A DNA stretch of 64,000 bases from Notospermus geniculatus (taxonomy: Eukaryota; Nemertea; Pilidiophora; Heteronemertea; Lineidae). Below are positions 29,453 to 41,842 of the stretch, piece by piece. Within the stretch, counting starts at the first letter, position 1. Each line of letters starts with the position of its first letter. The notes beneath the pieces are model-generated. The model saw nothing but the letters and a program-made list of their open reading frames with translations, searched no databases and was not told the DNA's origin. Where the stretch lies: assembly GCA_002633025.1 (NCBI GenBank), contig NMRB01000002.1, positions 473,139-537,138 on the forward strand, in the 5' to 3' direction. Made by a program: the position numbers and the translations under genes.

Positions 29453-29766
29453 AACCTATACTGGACTGTAAGATATTAACAGAATTAGATTCAGTATCAC
29501 TTCACCACTGGATCAGAAGATTGGTTCAGAAAATAAACCTACAGAAGGTATATCAAAATGAATCCGTGCTGTGTCTTTTTACTCCCAAAACGGAAACGTG
29601 GCCTTGCCGTTTTTGCACTTTCAAACCAGATTTATTGGGATAGCTCGTGAAGTGGTATATACAAAGAACACAGGCATGACAAGCAAAACACGCAAAGTAC
29701 ATTAACATTTGTAGCCCTATATAGGCATGTGGATGTGCATACATGTTCGTAAACACAGTACAACCT

Positions 29767-32700
29767 CTACGGGGGCGGTAATGGTTTGTTTAAGACGCCA
29801 AACATTTCAACTTCACATAAAATTAGCGGGTCCTTCTGAGCAGGCGTTTTTAATATCGTCAAATAACGCCCCACAAGATTTTTTGGGCATTTGAATTTTA
29901 TGACCTGGCCGGGTATAATAGTGCCGTAGAAGGTGTTACAAATGGTAAATGATACTGCTGGTCTTCCAGTTGTAGTCGACGCTGCCGTGGTTGACTGTCC
30001 TGTTGTACTTGCAGCCGTCGTGACCGTTGTTGTCGCCCCGGTGGATCCTGAGGTTGTCGATGCCGTACTCGAAGTTGGAGCTGCTGTCGTCCTGTATGCA
30101 CTGTTCGCAATATTGTTGAGGTCCTCTGGGTAGAAATCATCGGAGACTACCAAGGTCAGGTTCTGAATCTTTGTCGCTAAAAACGACAATAGATTCATTT
30201 TACAAGCAATGCATAAATACTCTTTTGTCATTTGCTCTGTTGCAATACTAATACAAGAGAATGGACTGGTAAAGAGAGACAAAGCCAAGGGGCTGTAAAT
30301 GTATGGGTCGCTTGATGCTAGGAACCTACCGCTTGCAGTGGGACTTGTGAACACATCGACACGGGAAACATTATAGAATCCATTCATATCCACATTCCAC
30401 CATTCGGTTATTGCCTTTCCATCTGTCTTGGTGCACATCGAATCCGGCTTCAGATCTCGTTTACCATCGACTGCGAGACCCGATGTACTAACGGCATGGT
30501 AGTAAGCCAGTGACTGTAAAGTTGGGCCAAAAGATGTCTGGTCTGAAAGAAAGGTAACGAAAGATTGGACATATGGACGTTTGTAGGCCTAACAACCTGG
30601 GGCCTGTTTCATAATTGACTTTAAGCCAATGGTACCATTAACTTCAATGCATTTTCCATTTGGTTAAAGGTACCATTAACTTATAGTCACTTTTTGAACA
30701 GGCCACCTGCACAAGTCTCTGAATTCAGCGTCAATGACACACCGTACCCCGTGGAAATGCCCACCTCGTATCTGCAACAACAACGACACCACCTCTAGCT
30801 AATACTCACTTATCTTCTTCTCACCGGCTGATGGAGGTGCTGCCAGTAATGGCTTCCCATATACCTCCACTTCACATAGAGCCAGTGGTTCATTCTTTGC
30901 CCCCTCTTTCACAATCAGGACATGGCGTCCCTTAGATGCCGGTGGACAGCGTAGTTCCTGGATATCGTGCCCGCCGGTCTTTTTCCTCTGATCATCGCAG
31001 ATATGAAACCAGTTGCTGTCGAAGTCGAAGGGATTGAACTGGTCCATTAGAGAAACGTAGAACTTCCTCAGCCTGTAACCTGGATAAATGTGATCAACGA
31101 TAGAATACTCATTTGTATCATGATTAATACAGATAAATTTCTACCTGCAGATATAACCAAGACTACTGGGAGAGGTGTGGGATCTGCCGCTGAAACTTGT
31201 TGTTATGCATCTTTAGGCCTACCACCTTTCGACCATAATTCGTTGCTAATCAAAATGGAATCTGGCCTCATTCATGAACGGTCGCTCTGCCTGAATCCTG
31301 CCTAGGCCAAACGCCAGCGAACCATTATTGCCGTTAGGCTCGTAGGCCTATGTACATTTGTATTTTTATTCCACAAGCCTAGTATAATGTCTTTGTTTCT
31401 TACTGCAGCAATCCCCCCTGTTCGTGATGAAGACACTGTCCACATAGTACTCGTTCTGTAGATTCACCGCCCACCATTCCTTTTCCTTAGTTCCGGCAGT
31501 TGAAGAGCATGACCCATACTTGAAGTTGTTCTTGTAGAAGCCATCTGTAGCCCGAGATGCACTACTGCCGGTTGAGCTCGTTAGAATGTCAGTGTTCATG
31601 AAAGCAGGTTTCCGAAGAGCCAGGTTTGCTGAAATGACAATCCAAAACGTAGGCGTCAAATCTCCAACATTAGTGAGGTTTCGCGAGCGCCCGGTTAGGC
31701 CCTACGATGACGATTATCTATTGTGTGGGTGTACCCAAACAATAGCTAAACGTTGTCGTTTGGCCTAACCGGGTGCTTGCGAAACCTCGCTATTAGGGAG
31801 GTTTCGCAAGCGCCCGGTTAGGCCCTACGACGACGTTTCTCTATTGTGTGGGAATACCCAAACAATAGATAAACGTCGGCGTATGGCCTAACCGGGCACT
31901 TGCGAAACCTCCCTATTATCAAGTGAGATCTCGGGAAGCATGAACGTTGGCCTCAGCAAATGACTGAGGTTTCGTAGTCCAATAAAAAGATTCAAACTAT
32001 CGTTCAAACTCTTGAAAAACCTGTCGGGTAGACTCACTCTTCGGCTTCGTCCCATACACTTCAACCTCACAGAGGGACAGTGGGTAGTAATTCTGCTTCC
32101 TCACGATAACGTATCGACCTTCGGCTTTTCTGGGGCAAATCGTTGAAAGTATTTCGCCTGGCTTCAGGGCCTCATCGACATCGACACATGTTTCATGAGG
32201 CACCTGGTTGATGGAATGTGGAGAGAACGCCATCGTGACGACTGCTTGGAAGTCGGCAAGCCATTCAGCTGAAATTAATCATGAGAATGAACTTTTAGAA
32301 GATCGCGAGAGCTGTTAATACCCCACCCCTCCACAGTCAATTAGTCAGTCACGCAAGCCATCATTGTACTGTTACTGGTTCATCGCTCATGAAGAACCTT
32401 TTATGACGATGACCTGAACTCAAAAACCTTTGAGGAGGACTTACATTTTTCATCGTCTCTGTTGACAATGACCATCCTCCTGACGTGATATTTCTCCTGG
32501 AGATCTACACTCCACCAGGTAAGTTTAGCATTAGACGTCAACGAAATAGAATTTTTGGCCGGGTCTGTGAGGCGGAAACCATCCACAGCCAGACGTGCAG
32601 ATCCAGAGAAGCCCACTTCGTCGTTGTTCTGATAGGCCATCTTGTGCAGCGCCAGATTATTAACTGGAAAAATATTATGCCCTTGGTTAATTAGCACCAC

Positions 32701-35700
32701 GTGCACCAGTTGAAGGTCATTGAGTGATTTACATGGATAAAACTGTCATAGTTTCTTACACCAATTTCTTACCCACTTCCATTGAAACCCCATCTTCTTA
32801 AACATAACTACACCACTGAGAAGAGTATACTCCCTCTAGTCAGAATCTCTGACCAGTTTTGTATCCTACTTGTAGATCTATCCAAAGTAAAGCACAAGGA
32901 TCGACAGATAAAATGAACAGATATAACACAAAGGTCGTCTCTGAATTTCGCAAATTTTCGACCCCAATCGGGGTCTTCCTCAGGCACTTTCTAGAAGATC
33001 CAAGCAGATCCTATAGAAGATCCTTGTATCTTCTAGAAAGTGCCTGAGGAAGACCCCCATTGGGGTCGAAAATTTGCGAAATTCAGAGACGACCTTTGTG
33101 TTATACCATACTTGTAGATCTAATTTGAATGTTGTATAAAGAGAAACTCCCACTTACTTATGGCACTCGGTGGATAAACTTCAACTTCACAAAGAGTCAG
33201 CGGGTATGCACCAGGGGTTGCCAGGACCAGAAATCGTCCCTTCGTCCCTGGCTGACAAGAGAACGTCATGACCTCTCCATCTTGGAAGATACCCTTATGG
33301 TGATAGCAAGTCTCGAATACATTTTGACCGAAATTACTGGAGTCGAATTTATTGGTGGTAAGGATGGATATATTCCTCATGGTCTTTTCTGCAAGTAGAT
33401 ATGCAATCATATGTATTCCATGGGCAATGCACGCATCGTGACAGAAGGGTCGGAAACGTTGGAGAGCAACGCACAGAGATTAACAAACTCCAACAAAACG
33501 GCTGGAATGTCATTGGTCACCTTCACCCAACCTTCCTTCTACTCTGTACGATCTCTCAACACCTTCAATATCAGCACTCACCACAACCGGCAGACCCCGA
33601 TGTAAGAAAGACTGAACCGATCTCTTCTTCCTGACCAAGATCAACACTCCACCAGTTTTCTTTGCTTGAGGCTTTTGTTTGGGAGCAGGATCCACGACCC
33701 ATCTGCGTGTCTTTGTTACCATCGACTGCCAAACCTGCGACGTAGGTTCCCTGGGTAGAACTCTGTTTGGCTGTTCTGAAGCTCGCCAGGTTACCTTATA
33801 AAAAAACAAAAAAACAGTCTCATAGCCTCTAGAGGAGGACGATTTCTGGTTCTCGACGATGATAGGGAAGAACGAGAATTATACCTACCGTCATGTTTCT
33901 GTCCGTACACTTCAAATTCGCAGAACGCCAGTGGAGCGTTATTGGCCGGATCTTTCTCTACAACGACATAACGCCCGACAGCAGCAGGTTTACAATACAT
34001 GAATTTGTGATGACCTTTCGGCAGCGGGCCCTTCTGGGTGACACAAGTGGAGAAAGTGTTACTGGCGTACTTCATCTTGTCGAAATTCTTCGCTACTTTC
34101 ACCTTAAAGTTCTGAAGCTCCGTCACTAGAAAGAGAAGGAGAGACGAATGAGTTAGTAGCAAGGTTCGGGTTCACCCCGCGGACGTCGAGAACAACGGAA
34201 CGAGATGGGCTGATGATTCTCTCGACCTAGGTTGTCGAAGTACGCTGCTCTTCCTCAAAATGATTGGAAGGTTATCGTAATAGATGGGTTTCCAATCTTT
34301 CTTGGTCCCCACAAGATCTGCCGACCTACCAGTGTCATAGCAGCCGTGTATCTCAAGTCTAAAGCACGGTTTGTAATACCAATCGTACGGGTAGAATCTG
34401 AGACGTCGGGCGATAATTTCTCTTGGAAGCCACGCCATTCTGATTCTGTTGTAGTAAGTATCAACGCCAGGAAGGTAGATCTAGAATTAACACATGTAAG
34501 TGCACGTGATGAACAAGTGGCTATTGCTGGCGGGATCTGGCCAGTTATAATTCTGTGCGTTGAGAAAAAGGGCATAGCGATCAGAAGAATAGGGAACCGT
34601 AATTCGACGCCGATTTTTGTTCGGAATAAAATGATTTAGATAAAATAGCTCGAACTTGCATTCTGAGAGAAAATGTACATGTTGTAAAAGTCTTTTTTCT
34701 TCTGCGGGCTACTACATTTGGGAAAATGACTAAAATGTATTTAAATAGTCCATTCTGTACATTTCTTAATCGATGTGAAGGTTGACAACGGATCTTACCG
34801 TATTTCCTCCCTCATCTTTTAATGCTGTAAACGAACCGCCCGATGTCGTACTGTAGGCAAGAGTGAACCATCGAATGTNCAAGATCTGCCGACCTACCAG
34901 TGTCATAGCAGCCGTGTATCTCAAGTCTAAAGCACGGTTTGTAATACCAATCGTACGGGTAGAATCTGAGACGTCGGGCGATAATTTCTCTTGGAAGCCA
35001 CGCCATTCTGATTCTGTTGTAGTAAGTATCAACGCCAGGAAGGTAGATCTAGAATTAACACATGTAAGTGCACGTGATGAACAAGTGGCTATTGCTGGCG
35101 GGATCTGGCCAGTTATAATTCTGTGCGTTGAGAAAAAGGGCATAGCGATCAGAAGAATAGGGAACCGTAATTCGACGCCGATTTTTGTTCGGAATAAAAT
35201 GATTTAGATAAAATAGCTCGAACTTGCATTCTGAGAGAAAATGTACATGTTGTAAAAGTCTTTTTTCTTCTGCGGGATAGTACATTTGGGAAAATGACTA
35301 CAATGTATTTAAATAGTCCATTCTGTACATTTCTTAATCGATGTGAAGGTTGACAACGGATCTTACCGTATTTCCTCCCTCATCTTTCAATGCTGTAAAC
35401 GAACCGCCCGATGTCGTACTGTATGCAAGAGTGAACCATCGAATATAGTAGTAATAATAGGCACCTGAATCACAAAATGGCCCGTCATCATCAAAATCGT
35501 TATCGTTCAACAAATTTACTCTAAAATTATTTCATGAAAATAATAATGCAATGAAAATTGATGAAGCCGAAGATTTTTTATCTGCAAGATGGGGACACAC
35601 ATAGGCCCTACATGTATGGGATCGTGGCAGCCAGCAATCAAAGTAGGCCTAGTGTTGAACAAGGTGGCAATGAAGAAAAATCAGACCAGATCGAAATGAG

Positions 35701-38700
35701 GTCCATAGTGTGTACAATTTACTAAAAAACATACTTATGGTGCTATACATGTATACGTTTACAGCAATGCAAGAAAACCTTTCTCATGTTCAGCTTACTT
35801 TCAAATGTGAATCCGGTGATTATAGCCAACTTCCCGAGATCGACCTGCAACCACTGTGTTCGGCTGCTGTAGTAGGCACACCAGGCATCCGTGCCCCTGT
35901 AGGTGTAGCCACTGAGGCGTACACTCTTAGGATAATAGTAGTATCTATAGTATCTATAGTAAGAAGAGGCACTAAAAGCACTATCTGGAAGTCTGCCTTT
36001 TTTTATGTCCCATGCCACGCCAAGACTACCGACGCAGACACCTAAAATGAACGAAAGTTGTACAAGAGAATTGCAAATTGGGTGCAATCTATTGGTTGAA
36101 GTAGGTCAGAAAACATCCAGCCATTGAGCTACTATTGGTTTTAGTCCAATCCAAACGTTCGTTTGGATTGGACGTACTTAGTATGGTCACAGAGGCGATT
36201 TTAGTCGAATGGGTAAAGATGTACCTGAAGTCGGATTCGGTCTGAGGAAAAATAACAGGTGCTATACCATAGCACTGAACAACTCACGAAAGGTAATTTT
36301 TCAAAGGAATATATAATTTCGTTGTTTGTTAGACATCAGTTATAGTGTAGTACATGTAGTAGAGATATCGACATCTGCCCCCTACCTTCGGCTGACTCCA
36401 GTCTCCCAAAGAGGAGGACTTTCCGCACCACGTAGGTGTCCTGCAGATCCACCGCCCACCATTCTGTCTTACTGGTACCAGGAGTCTTGATACACGAGCC
36501 AAGAGAGAAAACTGTATTGGTAATGCCGTCGACTGCTGCTCGGGACGCCTGGCTTGTTGTCCCAATCTCATCTATCTTCATCGTTGGCTTACCAAGAGCG
36601 AGATTCTCTGAAAATTCAAGAGAATTCACAAGGGAGATTTACGCAAAAAACAGATGGTGAATCTTTCTAAATACTGATCGCAAAGCAGGTCGGAACAGTA
36701 AAGTAAACAATGGATGGGCAATAAGCTACATGTAGACGTAAATGAACGAAGGTAAACATACGTTCCACTCAAAAGCGAGCCCGTCTCCTTCATTTTCCAT
36801 ATTAAGAGCCCTTTGACAAAAATTTTCAAAAAAAGACTGAACCGAAATGAGTGCAACTAAGTATTAATCCTATGGACAAACACTGTCACAATCTACTGAC
36901 AGGTTGATGTTCTTCATCATTTCCACACACATGTAGAACGGTTCATTTCTGATCTTTCCTCATGTAGTTAGGACCATGCATGAGAGTTTGTTTACACTGG
37001 CACCCATTACCATTGATGTTGCCATACATTAGGCTCTGACCACAATAGGAGCCGGCAAAACGCACGTCTGACGAGTGCCCCAGCAGATCTTGGACGAAGT
37101 CGAGTTTGTCTGATATCCAACCTTCTACTACATCTATTCCTACATTGCACGTTCTTGTTGTATTAAGAAACCTTCCTATGAACATATTGTCCATCCTTTT
37201 TCTCTGACTTACCTTCTTCTATCTCAGCGTATACTTCGAATTCGCAGTAGTTGTAGGTCCATGGTAAGGCGTTGGCTCCTCTCATGTAGAACATTGCGAT
37301 TCGACCCACTGTCCTCTTGGCGCATGAAAACTCTAACTCGCCTCTCCAGATAAACTGTGTTTTCTGTCGTCGGTAGCAAAGCTTGTAGCAGTCTTTCTTC
37401 AAGGCCTGAGCGAAAGTTTCGTCCGCTACGCGAACCTCAAATGGCATTTTGTTGAGCCGGTCCACTGCAATGCAATGCAAGGTGACATCTGGTATTCGGA
37501 TTTACTAATGACAATGACATGAGTATCGAAGTCGATGCTTTCTACTGTGTACATGCTACAATAATCATGTAGATGTACATGTACATGTATTCTAACATCA
37601 TCTCTTTCTGAAGAACCTGGAATCGACAATCTACTGCAGATGTACTTTGAAGGACTGACAAGACAAAAACATATTCTAAAGTAATTCTAAGTATTCTATT
37701 CTTTGTCCATATCAGCTCCGTTGAGAAAGGTTCAATAGCCCCAGTTTGTGTACAGTCCACTCCATGCACGATGCATGGGGTGTGCATCGGACCATGAATG
37801 TACAAGTAGTCGTCAACTACCGTCGTCTGACCTTTGAAATGGATCTATTGAAGCTGGTACCTACTGCAACATGTTTCAAGCCTGTTGAGAATCACCATCT
37901 TGAAGATCCTGTAAGTCCTTCCAAGGTCAATCGCGAAATAGTCATACTCCCTTCCAGTCCCCTCCTCGCTGTGAACAATGGAGGCCCCACTCCATTCAGC
38001 CCCTTCTAGTCCATCCGTACCTCGGTAGGACCAAGCCCATGACTGGTAATAACTTCCTTGTTGAGCCAGACGATACAGGGCCCGGTTTTCTGGAAGAACG
38101 CAATTAGCCTACCATAGACATTGCAATACTGACCATTTCATGGATGGACCAGGATGATCAGGAGCGCGGATCCTAACTCAGAAATCCTTTCTAAATGAGG
38201 TGTTTACCCCTCCCAGTGTCAATATTTTCATCAGATTTTCTCAGGCTTTACAAATCGGCACATTAATCGACTAAAGAAGTTGACCTTTGTTTATAGCGCC
38301 GATAGACGGAAGAGAAATTTTGCCTAAGGTTGGATATCTGAACTGGACCTATGGAAAGGTATGACCTACGTATTGTTCCCTTTTCGTAGACTTCGACCTC
38401 GTTGAAATAGAGGGCTTTCTTCATTCTCTGTTTCGTTGTCACCAGGTATCGCCCACGGCAGACGTTTTTGCAGTAATACGTCTTGACCTGTTTCCGGTCT
38501 AGGGCCACATTTCCTTGAGAATCGCATAGTGTCATGGAATTGGCCCAAACGTCGTTCTTATTGCTAAACTTTTCGGCACACCAGATGGAGAAGTCCCTGT
38601 TGGCATCGGTGCCAGAGCCTTTGAAGGGAAGAAACATGTGTTGACAAAATAGACACAGAAAAAGAAGATTTTGCAGCTAATTTTCATTTAGAACATACTG

Positions 38701-39947
38701 GTGGTGGTCGATATTTAAAACTTGATGCACTAGAACAGATAATTCCTTACTCTAGGAACACAAGACTGTAGAACTCATCATGACAGTGAGAACATCGTTT
38801 CGGTACCGAATACAAAGAACAGCAGATCGACATGAGGCAGCAGTCATTTTGAGCCAGTCCAACGCCGATATCACTGTCGAAACTCAAGTGGCATGGTTCT
38901 TCTGTCAACACTGACAATGATGATACGGATTGGAATAGCCTCAAAAGTTAAACCAAGACCGAGTTTCATGAATCTGGATCTGTACTTACTGCTGTCAGTT
39001 GAAGTTATGATAACATGGTCAATTTCGTACGACTTCAGCAGGTCAATATAGAACCACATGACTTGTGGCAAGCTGGAACCGTAGTTTGTCCGGAAGTATT
39101 TTCCATAATACACGTATCGCCTTCCTTCGTTTACGTTCCAATTGTTGTATGATGAAGGGTACGTTGGTTTATACAGGGCAATGTTATCTAAAATGAAGAC
39201 GAAGACATAAGTAGTTTACACATAATATTGAGATGGTAAAATAAACCGTAACTAGTAAAGTGAGTTGGGGTAACCGGTTATAAAGAACGAATAGGCTAAC
39301 GATAACAGTCAGTGGAAGGGCCAGTTCGTTTTTAGGCTGGAACCTTCCAACACGGCAATGATTGATACATGTATATACTTGGACTCATATTCCTTCCAGA
39401 TACGTCTAAGAACCAACTACATGTAGTAGCCTACTGCCTTGTCCGTCCAGATCTCTGTCCTTAGGATTAAACTTTATAGTTCGTATTTGGGAATGGGTCT
39501 GCCGCGACAGCCATAGACAATCGATGGTTATTATAGAGAAATCAATATTTTTATTACATAAGAAAACTACCTCACATACTATTATCTATATCCATTGTGT
39601 AGCGCATTAGCACTTGCACGTTATTAACGCACTAGACCACCTTGCAGTCGACATTCGTTCCTCATTCGTTCCTGAAGCCTGCTTCAGTGGGCTATTAACG
39701 CACCAGCTCTTTCTTGCCAACACAAAAGTTGTACATAGGGCCTGTAATGCCATGGCTTTGGCCCTCAAATTTGTACGTGCCGATTTCAAAATAAATTCCA
39801 TAATGAATGATTGATTTGACTCGTTGTGTACCTGAAGCTACGAGGACAAAATCACATTCTATCCAATGAGCACTTACCAGGCCGTCGTATCTGTCCCTTC
39901 AAAGTTGTGGAAAAGAGTAAAATGGAAAGGAGACGTAACGTAATCAT
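29767..39947 (-). CDS. Secreted multi-F-type-lectin protein with an embedded discoidin domain, 18 exons
   Basis: Exons in transcription order: 39947-39878, 39187-38990, 38618-38370, 38089-37865, 37464-37213, 36607-36386, 36041-35799, 35464-35367, 35048-34898, 34125-33889, 33794-33582, 33388-33158, 32663-32445, 32268-32038, 31628-31404, 31079-30810, 30542-30330, 30176-29767. The frame stays open for 1318 residues, and every intron is phase 1 except one phase-0 intron inside the discoidin domain. A signal peptide (MITLRLLSILLFSTTLKG) precedes seven fucolectin/tachylectin-4 (FTP) repeats, each split over two exons. First halves carry NLAL-x-KP ... VDG ... WW-x-VDL; second halves carry C ... GR(Y/F)-V ... 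LCEVEVYG. The third repeat is interrupted by a discoidin domain (35048-36041). The last exon adds a Thr/Ser/Ala mucin-like insert. F-type lectins bind fucosylated glycans in invertebrate immunity. The Cys-x-His of canonical fucose-binding repeats is not seen, so binding specificity may differ. The poly(A) signal is at 29631-29636 (-). Converges with the LDL-A gene. Confidence 0.88.
30601..30704. mobile_element. Foldback element starting GGCCTGTTTCA
   Basis: GGCCTGTTTCATAATTGACT at 30601 and its approximate reverse complement AGTCACTTTTTGAACAGGCC at 30685-30704 enclose a second inverted pair, GGTACCATTAACTT. It lies in an intron of the lectin gene. No ORF is present. Confidence 0.75.
31672..31791. 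mobile_element. AAT/ATT-flanked 120-base foldback element, first of a pair
   Basis: AGTGAGGTTTCGCGAGCGCC at 31672 is inverted at 31772-31791. The arms run about 50 bases. ATT precedes it (31669-31671) and follows it (31792-31794). It lies in an intron of the lectin gene. Confidence 0.85.
31795..31914. mobile_element. AAT/ATT-flanked 120-base foldback element, second of a pair
   Basis: AGGGAGGTTTCGCAAGCGCC at 31795 is inverted, ending at 31914. It has the same length and clearly the same family as the preceding element, and shares the ATT at 31792-31794 with it. A third ATT follows at 31915-31917. Confidence 0.85.
32921..33107. mobile_element. Near-perfect foldback element with ~80-base arms
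   Basis: TATAACACAAAGGTCGTCTC near 32923 is inverted at 33087-33106. The arms share TTTCGCAAATTTTCGACCCC and CTTTCTAGAAGATC, with about 20 bases between them. It lies in an intron of the lectin gene and would form an almost uninterrupted hairpin. Confidence 0.85.
34312..34878. repeat. Direct duplication of discoidin exon region, left copy
   Basis: The 567 bases to 34878 are repeated at 34880-35445 around the N at 34879. This copy holds a second version of the last discoidin exon (34330-34480) and a truncated version of the middle one (34799-34878). Sequence identity is very high. As with the other two N-centred repeats, I read it as allelic sequence wrongly placed in tandem, and I used the right copy for the gene model. 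Confidence 0.85.
34880..35445. repeat. Direct duplication of discoidin exon region, right copy
   Basis: This is the partner of 34312-34878. Here the middle discoidin exon is complete because the sequence continues past 35445 to its acceptor at 35465. Only a few substitutions separate the copies (for example near 35277 and 35300). Confidence 0.85.
34898..36041 (-). other. Discoidin (F5/8 type C) domain inserted in F-type lectin repeat 3
   Basis: Three exons (36041-35799, 35464-35367, 35048-34898) encode one domain: CVGSLGVAWDIKKGRLPDSA, then RTQWLQVDLGKLAIITGF, WFTLAYSTTSGGSFTAL, and REIIARRLRFYPYDWYYK with FRLEIHGC at the end. The block starts and ends in phase 1. The exon before it (36607-36386) ends after the first half of an FTP repeat, and the exon after it (34125-33889) supplies the missing second half. 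Confidence 0.85.
36145..36172. repeat. Short perfect palindrome
   Basis: TCCAATCCAAACG and its exact reverse complement lie two bases apart in the intron between lectin exons 6 and 7. It may be a remnant of a hairpin element. Confidence 0.7.
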
Positions 39948-40125
39948 CGTAATGTCCTCCTTATCGTAGCAGAGTGATTCTCTGACACGCAAGGCAGATG
40001 TCCTTAATGTGATACGTCACCGTCTACCAACATGAGTCGAATCACTATGCAATCACAGAAAATATTCCTATTTTGGTGGAACCATCCGATTTTTACAGAT
40101 CATTGAAGCGGTAGGCCTATTGCGT

Positions 40126-40222
40126 ATGAACCTGATGTGGGCCAACAGCTTTTTCATGGCCTTCGTCTTGTTGCTCGTACTAGCTGTGTTCGATCTTAAT
40201 ATTGGGGACATTCAGTTCAAAG
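40126..40222 (+). CDS. Possible signal-peptide first exon (weak)
   Basis: An ATG at 40126 opens a strongly hydrophobic leader (MNLMWANSFFMAFVLLLVLA) and the frame reaches a GT at 40223 in phase 1, the same phase as the neighbouring secreted-protein genes. No downstream exon is recognised, and the donor GGTATTG is poor. Part of it (GCTTTTTCATGGCCTTCGTCT) recurs as a 21-base direct repeat at 40473-40493. Confidence 0.2.
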
Positions 40223-41842
40223 GTATTGTCATTCGAAATTGGATTATTTTTTATTATCTCCCGAAATTCTGTTTTATTGGCAACAATTAGATGCGTCGTG
40301 TAGCCAGAGGGTGTAGGATCCAAGCTTATTAATGATGTTCTTTGATCCACGTTCATAGGCATCATCCCTATTATAAGGCGTATTTGTTATCTACCAAAAG
40401 TGATGAAAACCATTTTTTCTTGTGAAAATCTGTCTCGATGTCTTTTACTTTTTTCGCATTGTTCTGTTTGAAGCTTTTTCATGGCCTTCGTCTCTTTAAA
40501 ACTCAACTGTAATTGTCGACGTACATGTCAAGTGGTTTGTCGAATTCCAAAGGTACCGGTGTGTGGACTGGTAGATGAACAGCCCCGAACTTTCATCCCA
40601 TGAAGTAGGCCTAAACTACTTTTTTAGCATACGCTTTTTTCACATGCAGGCTTAAGCACTTGGATTTGCTTTATGGCACGGTGCCACCATATCATCTTAT
40701 GATTTGAATCACACAATGGTGATTTGTCGAATGCTTCGAATGGTCACATGTGGTCCACCTCAACCAATCGACTGGTCAATTAATGTCACATGTGTGATTT
40801 CCAGAAAGCTAGATGCATGACGGAATGGGTAAATACCCGAAAGAGGTTGACAGCAAATGAGCTGCTTTGCGTTCTTTGACCGTTATGCAGACGCTGTACC
40901 TACAGTAAATGGGCGAAACTTCAGGTTGAAGTCCATTTCTCGGTACCACAAGTTTTATTTTGAATGGCTGACCATCAGTTAGACCCATGAGCGGTTGAGG
41001 CAAGCTTAGCAGGTTTATCTTCTTACCATTTCATTCCTTTCCAACGACAATCCGATTAGTTCTAAACTTTGCATTGGTCCAATTTAATATTCATGGATTA
41101 GTTTGACCGTATGCGCTGCTTGAGATACATATAGTTTAGTTCTGAACATATTCTGGTCTATATCGCTGTCTTGCACGAAGAAAATATTTGTGATTTAGCG
41201 AAATTTATTAGGTGTCCTACATACGCAGTTCTCTTGGTCGTTCGAGGAGTAAATGTAACTGAATACGTCACTGGTTCAAACCACGCTACTTGTATTGGGA
41301 TTGGTAGGCACGCGACAGTGTGTTGGGAACGGCAAGCACCCAACATGTGTTAGGACTGGCAAGCACGCGACATGGTGATGGAGTTGATTACGTCTTTGAA
41401 GGGCTGAAGTAGAACACTTGATAAGATTTTGCCAATGGCTAGTTGAAAAAAAACGGACTGAATGTAACAGGCATTTTTGTAAGAAAGACAGTTTATTAAA
41501 AACGTCAATGTTTCAAATTAACAAAGAGCAAGATGATTGAGGAAAGGTAGAGATCTTACATTATTCGAACAAATTAATTCCGATGCCTGACAAGTTATTT
41601 GTCTATGCAAATAATGGCCACCCAAGCAAGAATACATGAATATTGTCAGTTAAGCGTACAACAAGCCAAGTTTACAGACCACGCCACCCAAATTGCTTTT
41701 CGCGGCAAAATTACGTACAAAACTGCACTTCACTATGGTAACGATCGAGTAAGACAGCGCCGCCAGGCGGCTTGTTAATGTTCCGCTTTTTACATACAAA
41801 TGTTACTATGGTATTCGAGATTCGCAACCGATACGTATGGAT

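Noticed and set aside
36943-37194. Cys-containing minus-strand ORF between lectin exons 5 and 6
   Set aside because: It lacks FTP or discoidin signature, has no well-placed acceptor in frame, and exons 5 and 6 join cleanly in phase 1 without it.
41262-41285. GGTTCAAACC B-box-like word
   Set aside because: No A box or cloverleaf around it; probably chance or a decayed SINE tail at most.
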